A stretch of 64,000 nucleotides of DNA from Prosopocoilus inquinatus (GCA_036172665.1 CM069875.1:21049806-21113805); one strand, 5' to 3'; positions 43,110 to 55,400 are shown, numbered from the stretch's first letter. The notes: generated from the sequence alone by a model not told the origin. Numbers and translations: made by a program.

Positions 43110-45978
43110 TTTTTTTTTTTTTTTTGAGAGGTCGGGGAATCTTCAAAAGACGTCCGGTATTCCGCCGGACGTGCTGGATTCACTAGACTCTTGTCCGGTG
43201 CCTACCAGCTAAACCCCTATCCTCTTTGTGAATTCGAGACGGGGGGAACCGCCTTTCGGCATTACTTCCTCCGCCCCTTTTGTCCTCCCTTCTCAGCCCT
43301 TCATCCCCTTCATTCTTCCTTCTCATCCTCCTCTTCCTCCTCTTCCTTCCACTTCCTTCCTCCTCTTCATTCTACCTCTTAATCCTTCCTCTTCATCCTT
43401 CCTCTTCCTTCCTCCTCTTCTTTCCTCTTCTTTTTCCTCTTCGCCCCCTTCATCCTCTTCGTCCTCTTTCTCCTTTACTCCACTTCACCCCTCTCCTTCC
43501 TCTATGTCGCCATCCTCGGCAATTCTTTTCTCATCAGCAGTTTTCTGTGTCATGATGTTCCTCATCAAGCCCGTAATTGCCATGAAGTCCTCTTTGCTCC
43601 TCAGGAGGATGCCAGCTACATTTCTTTTGGTTAGCTTTTCTCGGACTGTGAGTTCCGCACGCAGTCTGTACCCTTCCCATCTCGGGCACTCAAACAAAGT
43701 GTGCTCGGCGTCGTCTTCCGTTTTTCGCAATACCAACAGGCGGCGGTCTGTTTTCTTCTAATGTCCCTTAAATAGCTGCCGAAAACCCTGTGGCCGGTTA
43801 TCATCTGGGTGACAAAATAGTCCACTTCTCCCGTCTTCCTGTTACACCAGGCCTCGATGTTGTTGATGAACACCCTCGCCCATCCCTGGTATTCCTCCCA
43901 TGCGGTTTGCCATTTGCGGTACAGGTCTTTCCTGGCTGCAGCCTTCACCGAGGTGCCTTGCTCGTAAATCATCGTTCGCTCCTCTATCTGGAGCTTGATC
44001 GGTGGAATCCCCGCGACAGCCAGTACTGCCTGGGTGGAGACAGTTCTGTACGCGGACGCCACTCTAATGGCAGCAAGTCTGTTTATCCTTTCAAGCTTTT
44101 TTTCGTAGAGGTTGAACCTAGTGGCCTTCCCCCAGATTGGCGCCGCGTACAGCAGTATGGACGACAAGACGGCAAGGACTTTCCGCTTCTTTGCGCCTGG
44201 TCCCCCGACGTTCGCCATGAGTCTTGCTAAGGCATTGTAGGCCTTCTGGGCCTTTGCACAGGTTTTGTCAACGTGCTTCGTCATGCGTAGGTCGGGATCC
44301 AGGTGTACGCCCAGGTACTTGATTGAGGGATAGTTCCTGATATCTGTGTCGTCCACTCTCAGGGTCAATTCCTTCAGATTCCTCTTTCCTGCGAGGATCA
44401 TTACTTCAGTTTTGCCCGTTGCCAATTCTAGCCCGATTTGGTCGAGCATGTTTTTCACCCTGTCCACTGCGAGTTTAGCTCTTTCCTCCATCATCACAAC
44501 CGTCCTCCCGCTGACTATTAAGGCCAGGTCATCCGCGTAGCCTACAATGGTAACTCCCGGTCCGACATCCAAATCCAGGACCTGGTTATACATTACATTC
44601 CACAGGGTAGGTCCCAGGACAGATCCCTGTGGAACTCCACAGGTAATGCTCCTCAGTTTTCCCCCAGGCGTTAGGATGCATCTGTCTGTGAGAAAGGATT
44701 CGACCATAGTGGTGAGTTGCCGGTCTATATTGTGCCTGTATAGTTCTTTGATAATCTCCGGCCACGGTGCGGTGTTGAAAGCATTTTTGATGTCTAAGGC
44801 CACCATCACGCAGTAGTGTCTATTTTTATCCGCCATGCGGCGTATTTCGGCAACTATGTCTCCCACCTGTTGGAGGGCCGTTAGGGTCGATCTACCAGAT
44901 CTAAAACCATGTTGCCTATCACTGAGTGTCCCCTTTTCCTCTAATTCCTTGACCAGCCTGTTTTTAAAGAGCGTTTCCAGGACTTTCCCAGCTACATCCA
45001 GGAGGCACAAAGGTCGGTACCCAATCGGGTCATCAGCGTTTTTCCGAGGTTTTTCTACGAGGACTAACCTCGCCCTCTTCCATATTTCAGGAAAAGTACC
45101 CGACCGCCAGCAGTCGTTGTAGATTTGGAGGAAAACGTCAGGCGTCGTCGACGCCGTCGCCTTGACCACCTCCGGAGGTAATAGGTCCGGGCCAGTCGCC
45201 CTTCCGACCTTGATCTTTCTGATGGCCTCTTCGAGCTCCTCTTCGCCAAAAGGAGCGCTCTGCCCCCCCTGGTTTCCCTTTGCAGGTCTCCATTTCCCAC
45301 ACTGTTTTGTGGGGAAGAGCTTGTCGGCTATTTTCCCCTCTTCCTCCGCGCTGAGTCGCGTGGTGGCTCTCAGATTTAGCTTTCTCGTGGCTATTTTATA
45401 GGCCTGTCCCCATATATCGTTCTCTAGTTCGTCTCTTAGGGAGTCCCAGCAGGCAGCCTTTCGCTTAGCAATTTCCTTTTTGAGGGCACGTCTGGCGGTC
45501 TTATATTCATCCCAAGCCACGTTTCTTGCCTCCTGAGTTTTCCTATTTGCCCTTGTGGCCTCCCTCCTCTTGCGTACACATTCTTTGCGCATTTCAGATA
45601 TCTTTGCCGTCCACCAGTACACCGGGGTGCCCCTGTAGGTGGCTTTCTTCTTTGAGAGAAACTTGTTGCATAGCTCCTGCATGGCCCTTATTAGTGAGAC
45701 CGGGGTCTTCGGCTTCCGTGTGGTGCTTTGTTTCCACTCATTTGCCAGGCTTTGGATTCCTTCAGGGTTTGTCCTCCATCCTCTCGCGACATCGTCAGAA
45801 CAACGCTTCATCCCTTGGTCGCTAATTTCGAACAGGATTATCCTGTGGTCACTGAGGCTTTCCGCGTCTGTCGCTACCCTCCAGTGCCTGATTTTTCCTC
45901 CAATTCTAGTTGTCGCAAGGGTTACATCAATAATTGAGTGGCCTCTGGCATTTGAAAAGGTCGGTACCGATCCGCTGT
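43110..45978 (-). mobile_element. R1-like non-LTR retrotransposon, 5'-truncated
   Basis: Minus-strand LINE with a poly(A) tail (poly-T at 43110-43125 on the plus strand). Its 5' end at 45978 is truncated inside the endonuclease domain. The 3' UTR includes a CTTCCTCCTC-type low-complexity stretch (about 43265-43500). It is bordered on both sides by the 541/549-bp direct repeats. Confidence 0.9.
43485..45978 (-). pseudogene. LINE ORF2: endonuclease C-terminus, reverse transcriptase, zinc knuckle; one frameshift
   Basis: Reads leftward from 45978. First the endonuclease tail (HSIIDVTLATTR, SDHRIILFEI), then RT: ATGPDLLPPEVVK, PIGYRPLCLLDVAGK, HGFRSGRST, VALDIKNAFNTAPW (motif A), GVPQGSVLGPTLWN, and VGYADDLALIV (motif C). 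The thumb and tail follow with WCNRKTGEVDYFVTQMITGH. A C-terminal zinc motif (CWYC, then HTLFEC) is split by a one-base shift near 43730: the frame to 43631 and the frame 43736-43485 are its two parts. R1/TRAS-like RTs have this order. The domain copies element RNA at a nicked target. Truncation and frameshift make this copy inactive. Confidence 0.9.
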
Positions 45979-46519
45979 TAGAAGATATGAAGTATCACTT
46001 GTGAAAGTAACGATATTGCAAAGGCACCTGTAACATTTGGATTTGGAGTAGCAACCAAGGCAGAAATTAATTCGGTTTCCAAAAATTCTGTGGATTACCC
46101 TATATTCTGTCAGCGAAAATTTCTCTACATATTAAGTTCTTGGGGATTTTCTGGTTTACGTTCTTGGAACCAGGGCGAATTAATTTGTGCCCTTCGTTCT
46201 TTTTGACACTTGCAGACACTTTATTAAGCTACAGATTTTTTTTGTAATTGAGATTAAAATTAACCACTTACTGAAACTTTGAAGAAGTGAATGAAGGACA
46301 TTTGGAATATTTACGTTCCGTTAATTTTTTTCCTTTGCGTTACTTTATAAGCTATAAAATAAAACTCCACTTTTCAGTTTTCATTACTAATTTTCTCGAA
46401 AATCTTCTTATGGAAGGTGTCAAAATTTTTATAGCATGAGGCGTGTTCTTTTTGCCACAAATCTCTTCTCAACTCAGATAAACGTCATTTCCGTTGGCAT
46501 GAACAAGTAAGTATGAACT
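45979..46519 (+). repeat. 541/549-bp direct repeat flanking the LINE, right copy
   Basis: Starts at the LINE 5' truncation point. See 42561-43109. After its end the host sequence continues uninterrupted. Confidence 0.9.
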
Positions 46520-46660
46520 GTGATTTCGATTTCCTACCTTGTCACTCGTGCACTCCTATTGGTTGCCAGGTTGGAATACACATTCAAACTCACTTGTTCG
46601 CGCGAACGGAAATGACGTTTATCTGAGTTGAAGTGAGTTTTGCGGTAAAAAGAATACACT
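46440..46660. repeat. Imperfect foldback, arms about 72 bp
   Basis: 46440-46512 pairs with 46589-46660 through ACGGAAATGACGTTTATCTG and flanking matches, roughly 80% by eye. The left arm lies in the repeated segment flanking the LINE. Confidence 0.7.
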
Positions 46661-46949
46661 TAATAGGTGTGTTCTTTTAACTCAGCGGCACTAAGTAACC
46701 TTGGAAATTTGTATGTCTTTTTACACGCTCGTTGGTGAGATTTTGTGAGCTACCTCCGAATCAATCAAATAGGGATTTAGGTTAGAATGCGTGTTTATGT
46801 AATAGCCGGATGTCTCTTTTGACATTTGCGCGATGTCAGTGGAATTAACTTGTTTTTTAGAACGTTTTAACTCAGCAAAACTCACCTCACTTCTTATATT
46901 TACTGATCTCAGTCGAAAGCAAAACGAACACACCACACCTATTATTTCA
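46660..46949. mobile_element. Candidate short MITE
   Basis: Inverted ends AATAGGTGTG and CACACCTATT, with partial continuation (GTTC and TTTT blocks). No coding content. Confidence 0.4.
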
Positions 46950-47080
46950 GCAGTCGCGGGTCCTACGAAAATATCATCTCAAATTTGGCGAATGTCATTA
47001 AAAAATTAGGGATATTCAGTAAACAAATAGATTAATTATAATCGGATCGAACAGATTTAAATCGTTTCATAAACACACTA

Positions 47081-47735
47081 GGGGCATTCAACAAATAAAT
47101 CGATTAATTATAAACGTCAATGGTTTGTCGTGACAGAGGACCTATAACCTCTAATCAGCAATAGTAAAAATAAATTTAAATTTAAGCCATTTATTATCCC
47201 CTACATTGCTGATTTATTATCCCCGACATTGCTGATTTGGGTATCGATTTTTCTATGATTGCTACTTCTGTTTCCACCAATGAGCTGATACCGCTTTCTG
47301 CAGCACTGCGCATGTCTCAAAAGAAGCATTACAGGCTGAGGAATCCCATAAAACTGGAATAATAGCACTTGTAAATGATGTATTTCTTCATAAGGTACAA
47401 ATATAGTTATTTGCACAAGGTATAATTTCACAATTTATTCCTTAATCTAATGCGGCTGATGTCTTCTGAGCATTGCGCCAGAAAGCTTTTTAATTCCTAA
47501 TTCCTGAGGTCCAAAGAGAGCTAGTATCTTTTTACTTTTACTTATTTTTTAAATAAACCACCAACACACTTCTTATCTTTGACAACAAATGACACCATAT
47601 TTAATCGCATCGCATTGCATCGATTGTTACGATTAAAAATTTAAAAATTGATGTTGAATCGATTCATATGCGTTAACGCTAAACTGTATGTAATCATAAA
47701 TCGATTGTGAATCGATTGTATCCGTTGAATGCCTC
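47081..47735. mobile_element. Candidate MITE with 12-bp inverted ends
   Basis: Left GGGGCATTCAAC, right GTTGAATGCCTC (one mismatch), each next to TA. ATCGATT-rich subterminal sequence occurs at both ends. A partial second copy of the left end lies just upstream at about 47005. Confidence 0.6.
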
Positions 47736-47939
47736 TAATGTCAATGTAACATTTAATGTCATTTAAATCAAAAATTGACCTTTTTTTGGGAATTTTCTTA
47801 AAAATCATTAATTATCATTTTTAAATGATTATTCCGAACTTTACATTCTCACTGTAGATAATGCAGCATTTGTGTCAATATTACAAACCGCATTGAAATA
47901 ATTTTTAATTTTGATCATTAATCTTGAACATTTTTTATT

Positions 47940-48370
47940 CAAATTTTTATCACATACTTTTCACAAAAGAACAGTAAAAAGTTTGGAAGCTATTACTGTC
48001 GCCGACAAAAAAATACGTGAACACTTTTTTGACGTAAATTTAATAATGCCAAGGATTTTACTGGGTCGATGTAATTATGAATTGACACTTATGGATGACA
48101 GCATAATTAATAAAGGTCAGTCATTATTTCTATTTGGAAAAAATTGGCTCGTATTAGCCACAACAGATAAAGCAAATGGAAAATGAATTTATCTTTAAAA
48201 AAGTTTATTTGTTTGTCAATTGCAAATGACAGTTCATAATTACAGCTTTCCAGCAAAAGTTTTAGTAGTGTTAAATTTATGTCTAGATAAGTGTTGGAGG
48301 CGACAGTAGGTGTGAAACTTGACATTTCAATTATTTCCTTTTGTTCGAGTTTTTGTAGTCGTAAAAGATA
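47940..48370. repeat. Old imperfect inverted repeat
   Basis: The segment around 47985-48115 and that around 48210-48330 are inverted relatives (landmarks ACTGTCGCC, GTAAATTTAA, GTAATTATGAA), about 60-65% alike by eye. Open frames on both strands here are by-products. Confidence 0.55.
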
Positions 48371-48752
48371 GGTTTTATTTTCCTTGAATGACGTCCGCAT
48401 AAGTTTCATATATAATCTGTTTCAATATGTTTTGGAAGTGTAGTAATTGATCTGGCGTCCACCAGTGCTCCGGGGCACTCTTGTCTTTGCAGACTAAAAT
48501 GTCCCTCGAGAGACACGGAGGTATCTTTTAAACATACGATATACATAATTTACCAAGTCAAACAGGCATTGTACCTTGCGTTATACTTCTTGTTCAGAGC
48601 TATCTTATTATATTTACGCCTCTGTATATGGTGTTAGAATGATTACTGGGTTTTAGAAACATTTTAAAAACATGTAATCCATTCTCAAACGTCCCGTGGC
48701 GTTTCTATTTTCAATTCGAAAATTCTAATATTTGATAAATAGTAATTGTTAT

Positions 48753-49637
48753 TGTCACGTGGTTAGGGGTAGGTAGCGGGTTCTCAGTGGTAGAGCTTGA
48801 AAACACAGTTTACCAAAACAATGTATACCTTTATTAAATGAATATTTTTATCTATCGGCGGACGATCTTTAAATGTGCGGGGGTGCCTTTTCGTAATTAT
48901 CGGAAATCGCGACGGGTCGGCTGCGACAGCGAGGATGAGGAATCCCTCCGTGCTGGGGTTGAAGAGACCCGACGATTCGACTAACCGGATCCAGGGCAAT
49001 CTCGAGGGCTGCAACAATTGCGATGAGATGTCCTGATGAGCACGGCGTCGGTGAGGATGCCTCCGTGGAACGGGCAGCGTCCTGATGAGGGTGGCGGCGG
49101 CAAGGCGTCGGTGAGGATGCCTCCGTGGAACGGGCAGCGTCCTGATGAGGGTGGCGGCAACAAGGCGTCGGTGATGATGATCCTTCTTGGGAACGGCAGC
49201 GTCCTGATGCGGGTGGCGGTTGCACGGCGTTGGTGAGGAAGGTCCTCCTGGGGAAGTTGGCACTAGGCCTACTTGAGTCGACGGCTGGTTCGACTGCGAG
49301 GGCGGCTGCCCTTCTTACAGTAGGCACTAAGCCTACCGGAGTCGGGTTCGACTGTCTTCCCATCTTCTTCCGCACGTTATATAGGCGAAAATCTGTCTAT
49401 TCGACTGTTATCACATGTTTCTGTGTTCTCCTTTCGTCACCTGTTGTATTAATTTGTCCCACATATAGCGCATGCCACCGATGTTTTGTTATGAAACGTG
49501 AACTGCTTATAACTTAGATTTCGCAAGATTGCTGTCTTAATTGTTCTACTTTATTCCTCGCGGAAATATTTCGTCGCGACTCCTTTACATTTTATATTTA
49601 TTACTTTTAGGCTAAAAATTAAATCCTTATCGTGACA
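48753..49637 (-). repeat. LTR, 3' copy of the young element
   Basis: 885 bp. Contains a TATATAA box (minus strand, about 49377-49383), an AATAAA signal near 48833-48838, and a 60-bp GC-rich tandem unit. No difference from the other LTR was noticed in the stretches compared. Confidence 0.9.
49044..49223. repeat. 60-bp GC-rich tandem units inside the LTR
   Basis: Units start at 49044, 49104 and 49164 with GGCGTCGGTGAGGATG-type starts; the third is degenerate. The same structure repeats in the other LTR at 51860, 51920 and 51980. Codon-like frames here are by-products. Confidence 0.85.
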
Positions 49638-49651
49638 TTTCCCTCCCCTTT
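49638..49651 (-). promoter_or_regulatory. Polypurine tract of the young LTR element
   Basis: On the minus strand AAAGGGGAGGGAAA directly precedes the TGTCACG start of the 3' LTR. It fixes the orientation. Confidence 0.8.
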
Positions 49652-50058
49652 AAGCTTGTGCGTCCCCGCACAAGAATAACTCGCGTCACGCGGAAAACTG
49701 TCTGTTGCGTAAGGTCACGAAACAATTCCCGCGCGTTGCACTTGAAAAAGAAAACCGTTGAGTTTGCTAAAGTTTTATAGTTCGCGGCGCGTACTTCTTA
49801 TATTACATAGTATTTACCACCTTGACATTTAATTTTTTCAATGTTCTGTTGAAATAAAACGTAAGCATAAGTCATTTAATGATACCTTGGTAATTTCTTC
49901 ACCTCCGTTTCGTATTTCAGCCAGGATTTGGGATGACGATTGGCTTGGCAGGGAGCATGTTCGTTTTGGTTTTCTGACGGCACATTTTCTTCTATATCTA
50001 TATCTTCTATATCTTCGTATACTCATTCTAATGTTGATTGCTTCTTTCTTCGGAGCGT

Positions 50059-50307
50059 CTAATGGAGTTTCCCAACCTTGTGGCTCAAGGAGGACTTGGC
50101 ACGATCCAGAGGGTCTTTTCCTTGATGCAGCTTATGGTTTGGTCCATTTAATGCGTCTCCTTTTCTTTCACAGGATGGCCCGGTCCTGTTTCTTCGAGTT
50201 TCTTCTCTTCTTTTTCTGCCTAGTAATCTCTTTAACAACATTATATTTAAAGCAATCATAATAATAACAAATGCAATTGTAGCGACATATACTACTACTT
50301 CGTGCAT
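50059..50307 (-). other. Membrane-segment ORF inside the young LTR element
   Basis: 82 codons from ATG 50307. A single transmembrane segment (VVVYVATIAFVIIMIALNIM) is followed by a basic cytoplasmic-like tail (LLKRLLGRKRREE). Its position just before the 3' LTR and this layout suggest the C-terminal anchor of an envelope-like protein, as in errantivirus-type Gypsy elements. The preceding ORF at 50372-50635 (87 codons) may belong to the same remnant. This is inference; no env motif was confirmed. Confidence 0.35.
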
Positions 50308-51315
50308 CTCTTAAAAACAGTGGACTGGCGTTGCCGTAAATGCTGTAGCAGTTCTTTAAATAACATAATGTTCAATTCTTAGCATAACTCACATATTTAA
50401 ATTCTTCATCTGCTGATTTACTCGTTGTTATGATCCTGAGGCTCCAGTTTGAATTGATACATCCGGACAGGTTTGTGTATACAGGTTGTATCCAAGAAGT
50501 CGGCTTCATCACAAAAAATTTCAACGTTGTCCAAATGGCCAGGAGGATGAGTGCACTTTCTATTCCTTTAGGCCGGGACAAGGGAATCTTGTCGAAATCT
50601 TCTTCTTCTGTAGACAGGATATCCGAGTGCTTCATCGAGCTACCTAAGATATGAATGTTTGTTTGTGATGTGTGGTGTTAGATAGCTTAATGCTGGAATT
50701 TTCCATGTTCCTATCTGTGTCTTCAACTGTCTTACTTCTTGCTAATTTGTTTTTGAATTGGTTCCAAATTCCTGTAATTCTGCCTGTAGTCCGAAAGTCA
50801 ATTTCTTGACAGTCCTTCGAATATCATCATCTTCTGCCATTTACTCGTCCAACTGTTGCTGTGTGGCATTACCACAATAAAAAAATCGAACGTTTCTAAT
50901 CTTCTCCGTCATTACTTCAAATTTTCCTTCTCTCTTTGCTCCATTCTTCTATCCATTGTATTTTCTTTCCTGCATGCTGAAATCTGGCTTCGAAGGTTTC
51001 CATTCTCCCTTGGTTGATGGTTATTTCCTTAACTTAAAATATCTAATAATAACTTAGTATTACATATAAGATTATGTTACATAGGATCATTATTTAGTTT
51101 CTTCTTCTTCTAATATTGGTAGTTACATCTATTTACGTAATTATACTGCCTATCTCTAATTTTGCTGTTTTGAACTCGCCCATTTCATCATTTCCCTGGA
51201 CTCTCGTTATTTCACCGCTCCTAATTCTTATTTCCTTGATTATTATAAATATTATTTTCATACCTAGGCTGTTTGTTTTCTTTCTTGTACACGTTTCGTC
51301 TCTCCATGCAACTTC

Positions 51316-51516
51316 TTACAAAATGTTCATTGAACGCTTCTGAATTTGTTGTTGGCCATTTTCTCGCTCGGTGGTTTCCTTCCTCGGTGACCTTGAGAGT
51401 GCTATTTTGGGACTAAAAACTTCCTTTTCTTCGTATCCGACTTCTGTACTGCGATGAGGTGGATGAAACGGTGATTCCTTTGCTGCGTTTGATCTTGTTT
51501 GGTATGGACCTGGCAT
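51316..51516 (-). other. Short ORF after the PBS of the young LTR element, possible gag start
   Basis: 66 codons from ATG 51516, about 50 nt downstream of the 5' LTR (minus strand). Polar and basic, with a Pro/His patch (SPFHPPHRS). Its place fits the first codons of gag, now fused to unrelated sequence by internal deletion. No Gag domain is recognisable. Confidence 0.3.
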
Positions 51517-51549
51517 CCCCTTCTTATCGTCACGACGTATTATTTTGGG

Positions 51550-51568
51550 ACTTTAGGCGCCTCCACCA
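51550..51568 (-). promoter_or_regulatory. Primer-binding site of the young LTR element
   Basis: TGGTGGAGGCGCCTAAAGT starts at the LTR border on the minus strand. TGG matches the tRNA CCA end; the tRNA is not assigned. Confidence 0.6.
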
Positions 51569-52453
51569 TGTCACGTGGTTAGGGGTAGGTAGCGGGTTCT
51601 CAGTGGTAGAGCTTGAAAACACAGTTTACCAAAACAATGTATACCTTTATTAAATGAATATTTTTATCTATCGGCGGACGATCTTTAAATGTGCGGGGGT
51701 GCCTTTTCGTAATTATCGGAAATCGCGACGGGTCGGCTGCGACAGCGAGGATGAGGAATCCCTCCGTGCTGGGGTTGAAGAGACCCGACGATTCGACTAA
51801 CCGGATCCAGGGCAATCTCGAGGGCTGCAACAATTGCGATGAGATGTCCTGATGAGCACGGCGTCGGTGAGGATGCCTCCGTGGAACGGGCAGCGTCCTG
51901 ATGAGGGTGGCGGCGGCAAGGCGTCGGTGAGGATGCCTCCGTGGAACGGGCAGCGTCCTGATGAGGGTGGCGGCAACAAGGCGTCGGTGATGATGATCCT
52001 TCTTGGGAACGGCAGCGTCCTGATGCGGGTGGCGGTTGCACGGCGTTGGTGAGGAAGGTCCTCCTGGGGAAGTTGGCACTAGGCCTACTTGAGTCGACGG
52101 CTGGTTCGACTGCGAGGGCGGCTGCCCTTCTTACAGTAGGCACTAAGCCTACCGGAGTCGGGTTCGACTGTCTTCCCATCTTCTTCCGCACGTTATATAG
52201 GCGAAAATCTGTCTATTCGACTGTTATCACATGTTTCTGTGTTCTCCTTTCGTCACCTGTTGTATTAATTTGTCCCACATATAGCGCATGCCACCGATGT
52301 TTTGTTATGAAACGTGAACTGCTTATAACTTAGATTTCGCAAGATTGCTGTCTTAATTGTTCTACTTTATTCCTCGCGGAAATATTTCGTCGCGACTCCT
52401 TTACATTTTATATTTATTACTTTTAGGCTAAAAATTAAATCCTTATCGTGACA
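51569..52453 (-). repeat. LTR, 5' copy of the young element
   Basis: 885 bp, apparently identical to 48753-49637. A TATATAA box lies at about 52193-52199 on the minus strand. Confidence 0.9.
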
Positions 52454-52457
52454 TTAT

Positions 52458-55400
52458 TTTCTTTTTGAACTGTATTTAACGGTTACTAGTATCATATCAT
52501 AATTATCGTTAGATACCTTAGAACTTATCAAAGACACCCAAAATTTTCAGTATGAAGTTTTAAACGTCACGGGAGTTTAAAGAACGGACATAATACTTTC
52601 AGTTCTTGCTACAGTCATAAAACGAGTTTTATTTCAGTTCAACAGAGTTGGTCAACACTTGATGTATAATATACTGCATTCAATTTAACCGAAAGTCGTA
52701 AATATGTTATTATGCTTATAAACAGATTGCGATTCGTAACGAATAATTAAATTTACAATGGCATTTTAAAAGTTTAAAAATTATTAAATTATTTTGATAA
52801 CACACATAAATATTCTGTTTATATGTATAAATTAAACGTGGAAAATTAAACTTTATAACGGAGTTAAATACTATAATAACAATAACCTCTTAATGTTTTT
52901 AAAGTACAAGAATGCTGATTGTAAAGTTATTAAGATTATTAAGGGTCACCGATAGCAATCTATTTTACGACCATAATAGGATACCGCTTATTTTACGATT
53001 TCGATTCTAGATGTGGAGATTTATTTTATTTACGTTTTGCTGGCAATCAATCCAATTTCCGCAGCGCATAGTCTAGTGATTTATGATTACTTCTTTTGAA
53101 TCGCATGTAATATTATTATTGTCTATTATGTTATTTTTGTTTATTGCGTTAGATACACACTGATTTTTATACCGTTGTTTTCGAGTATGCAACCGGCCCT
53201 GCGGTCGATATTATCAACATTTAAGCAACTTTTAAATTTAAGTCATTTTTAGAATAACATTTTATGTGGGTTAATTAAAACGTCAGACATATTTTAACTG
53301 ACACATGAATAAAATTTAAGTGTGTGACAGACTGTGATTGATGTCTAAATGTCACATTCTGAACACGATCTAAATTTAAGTATTGGTAAAACCGGCCGTT
53401 AAATATTTTTTTTTGAATAATACAAAATAATCATAAATGATTCATCAGTCATAGCAGGCCTTGATATGTTTCGTCTTTTCCAGTTAGTGAAATTAATAAA
53501 TATTTGTTAGATGACTGTCAAATTATCAAATTATCTTTCGTATTGCTGTTTGTTTTACTGGAAAACTAATTTTCCTATAGCGGCCACAATTCCAGATCGT
53601 AAGAAATCAATCAGTTGGTGTTCGTGAATAGTAAATGCATCCGTTTAGATTATTATAATGACTGATACTATTATTAATAAGCGGAAAACGTTAATTTTCT
53701 TATTTCATAAGGGTCGCTGTACCAATGAACAACTTTATCGGGCCTTCAACAAAAAGCAACTCGAGTTAGACTTGGAAAAAAAAATCATAAAGCGTAGCTT
53801 GCACAATTAATTTTTTAGATGTCAAAAAATAATTAACCTTAAAATGCTGGCTCACATATCGACAATAAATAGTCTGAATTCAGCTCCTTCGCATAACCTA
53901 AATTTAATATTTTGACAGTTCTTGCAATAATCACTGTACGTGTACATTTAAACTACGATGTTTACTTTTGTTTCCAAAGCTAACTCAAAGTGTTTTTTGT
54001 TGAAATCTCGATATACAGTATGTCCTCGGATTGAGTTTACAAGAGGAAAAAAGTTTATTTTTAATTTAAAAAAAAAAAAAGTTTTGCTTGATTTAACTAA
54101 CGTAATAAAAATTTCAATATTAATAATGTGTGCAAACAATATCATTTTAAATTATTCGATTAAACTACTGCCTCTTTCAGCACATTATTTAATTTTAAGT
54201 CATAGTTCCCCGTAAGAGTTGAATTTTTAACTACTTTTCAACACGATAGTTATCCTGTCACGTTTGAAAGTTTATTATCAAAATTCGTTTTTTTTTTTTT
54301 TGAAACAACACAGAAATTAATTGACAAAATTCCATAGTGAGCATTTCGCAAATACGGGCATCGATTTAATCGCCGCGGAAATTGTATAGTATGATTTATT
54401 GACTTTTGCTTAACTTGCAAATCAAAGTCCTTTTCGCCAGATGAAACTTATGCAAAATTAACGTTCTAATAGAGGGAATTCCATACTGACAAATGGACTT
54501 ACTTAGGAATAAGCGGATCATATCATAATGCAACTAACGTGCTCGCAGGTTAGCGAAACGCTGACAATTTTTTGGTACACGTGTCTTTGGACTTGGTCTT
54601 TTAGAATTCTACCAGAAAAGCTCTTTGTGACAACCTGCGCGAATAGTATAAAAAGGAAAATTTGTAACACAAAATGATCAGTTCGATTAGTTAGTAAATC
54701 AATCAGTTAATCAATTCAATACAGTACGTCGGATAGTTAATTCGTGACGTATTTTTAATGTGACGTAGTGGAAACATATTTTAATAGAGAAGTTTTTAAA
54801 TACCGGAAAATATAATTAACTTTTCTCTTTCGTTTATAAAAATATGATCTATTATTCTCGTATTAATTGGCTAACTCGCAAATTTGGATTCTATCTGCAG
54901 AAGTGGTCCAGTTTTACAGTTACCAGGGAGTCCTGACTTAATAATTTCACATTTTTATTTTTAGGGCCGTTTAAAACATATTTATAAGGAACACTTATCT
55001 AATAATGTGGAAATACTGAATTATTGGATAAGAGCGTCAATTACAATTTACAATTTATCCTTAATAGTTACAAGGAACTACATGTAAACTTGAATTATGT
55101 GCCGGATGGGATCGAAAAGTTTAAAATATTGATTTATTTTTTTTTCTTTTCGATTTTAAGAACATACTGTATTAATATTGAAATACTAACTACAGATATG
55201 TTCGCTATACATCAAGCAAAACTTCTTTTTCCTTTGGCATTTTGTTGAAAAACTAAAAATATTTTTTTTCCCTCTTGTAAACATAACTCTTCTCACAATT
55301 AGTAATAAAATTTATTTTTGTTCAGAAAATGAACGCAATAAATTTATTTTTGCAAAGTATTGTTATCGTTTTGATAAATGCATCATTGATATCGTTTTGA

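Larger units (their letters stand above)
48753..52453 (-). mobile_element. Young, internally deleted LTR retrotransposon (probably Gypsy-type)
   Basis: Two 885-bp LTRs (48753-49637, 51569-52453) starting TGTCACG and ending CGTGACA, flanked by 4-bp duplications TTAT (48749-48752, 52454-52457). Orientation is minus: a PBS-like TGGTGGAGGCGCC follows the 5' LTR, and a polypurine tract AAAGGGGAGGGAAA precedes the 3' LTR. The interior is only 1,931 bp and lacks RT and integrase. The LTRs look identical, so insertion is recent and must have used enzymes supplied elsewhere. Confidence 0.9.

Noticed and set aside
43191..43761. Ser/Pro/Phe-rich plus-strand frames
   Set aside because: They are antisense to the LINE 3' end and its CTTCCTC low-complexity stretch.
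43790..46004. Several plus-strand frames of 64-146 codons
   Set aside because: Shadow frames of the minus-strand LINE ORF2.
42561..46519. The 541/549-bp repeats as LTRs of an LTR element
   Set aside because: They do not start TG or end CA, no PBS or PPT adjoins them, and the enclosed gene is a non-LTR RT with poly(A).
49044..49223. CTGATGA motifs in the LTR repeats as hammerhead cores
   Set aside because: No GAAA with a pairing stem II follows, so no hammerhead can be folded.
48784..49375. Pro/His/Arg-rich frames of 159 and 168 codons, also at 51600-52191
   Set aside because: They overlap in different frames over the GC-rich 60-bp LTR repeat and are artefacts of composition.
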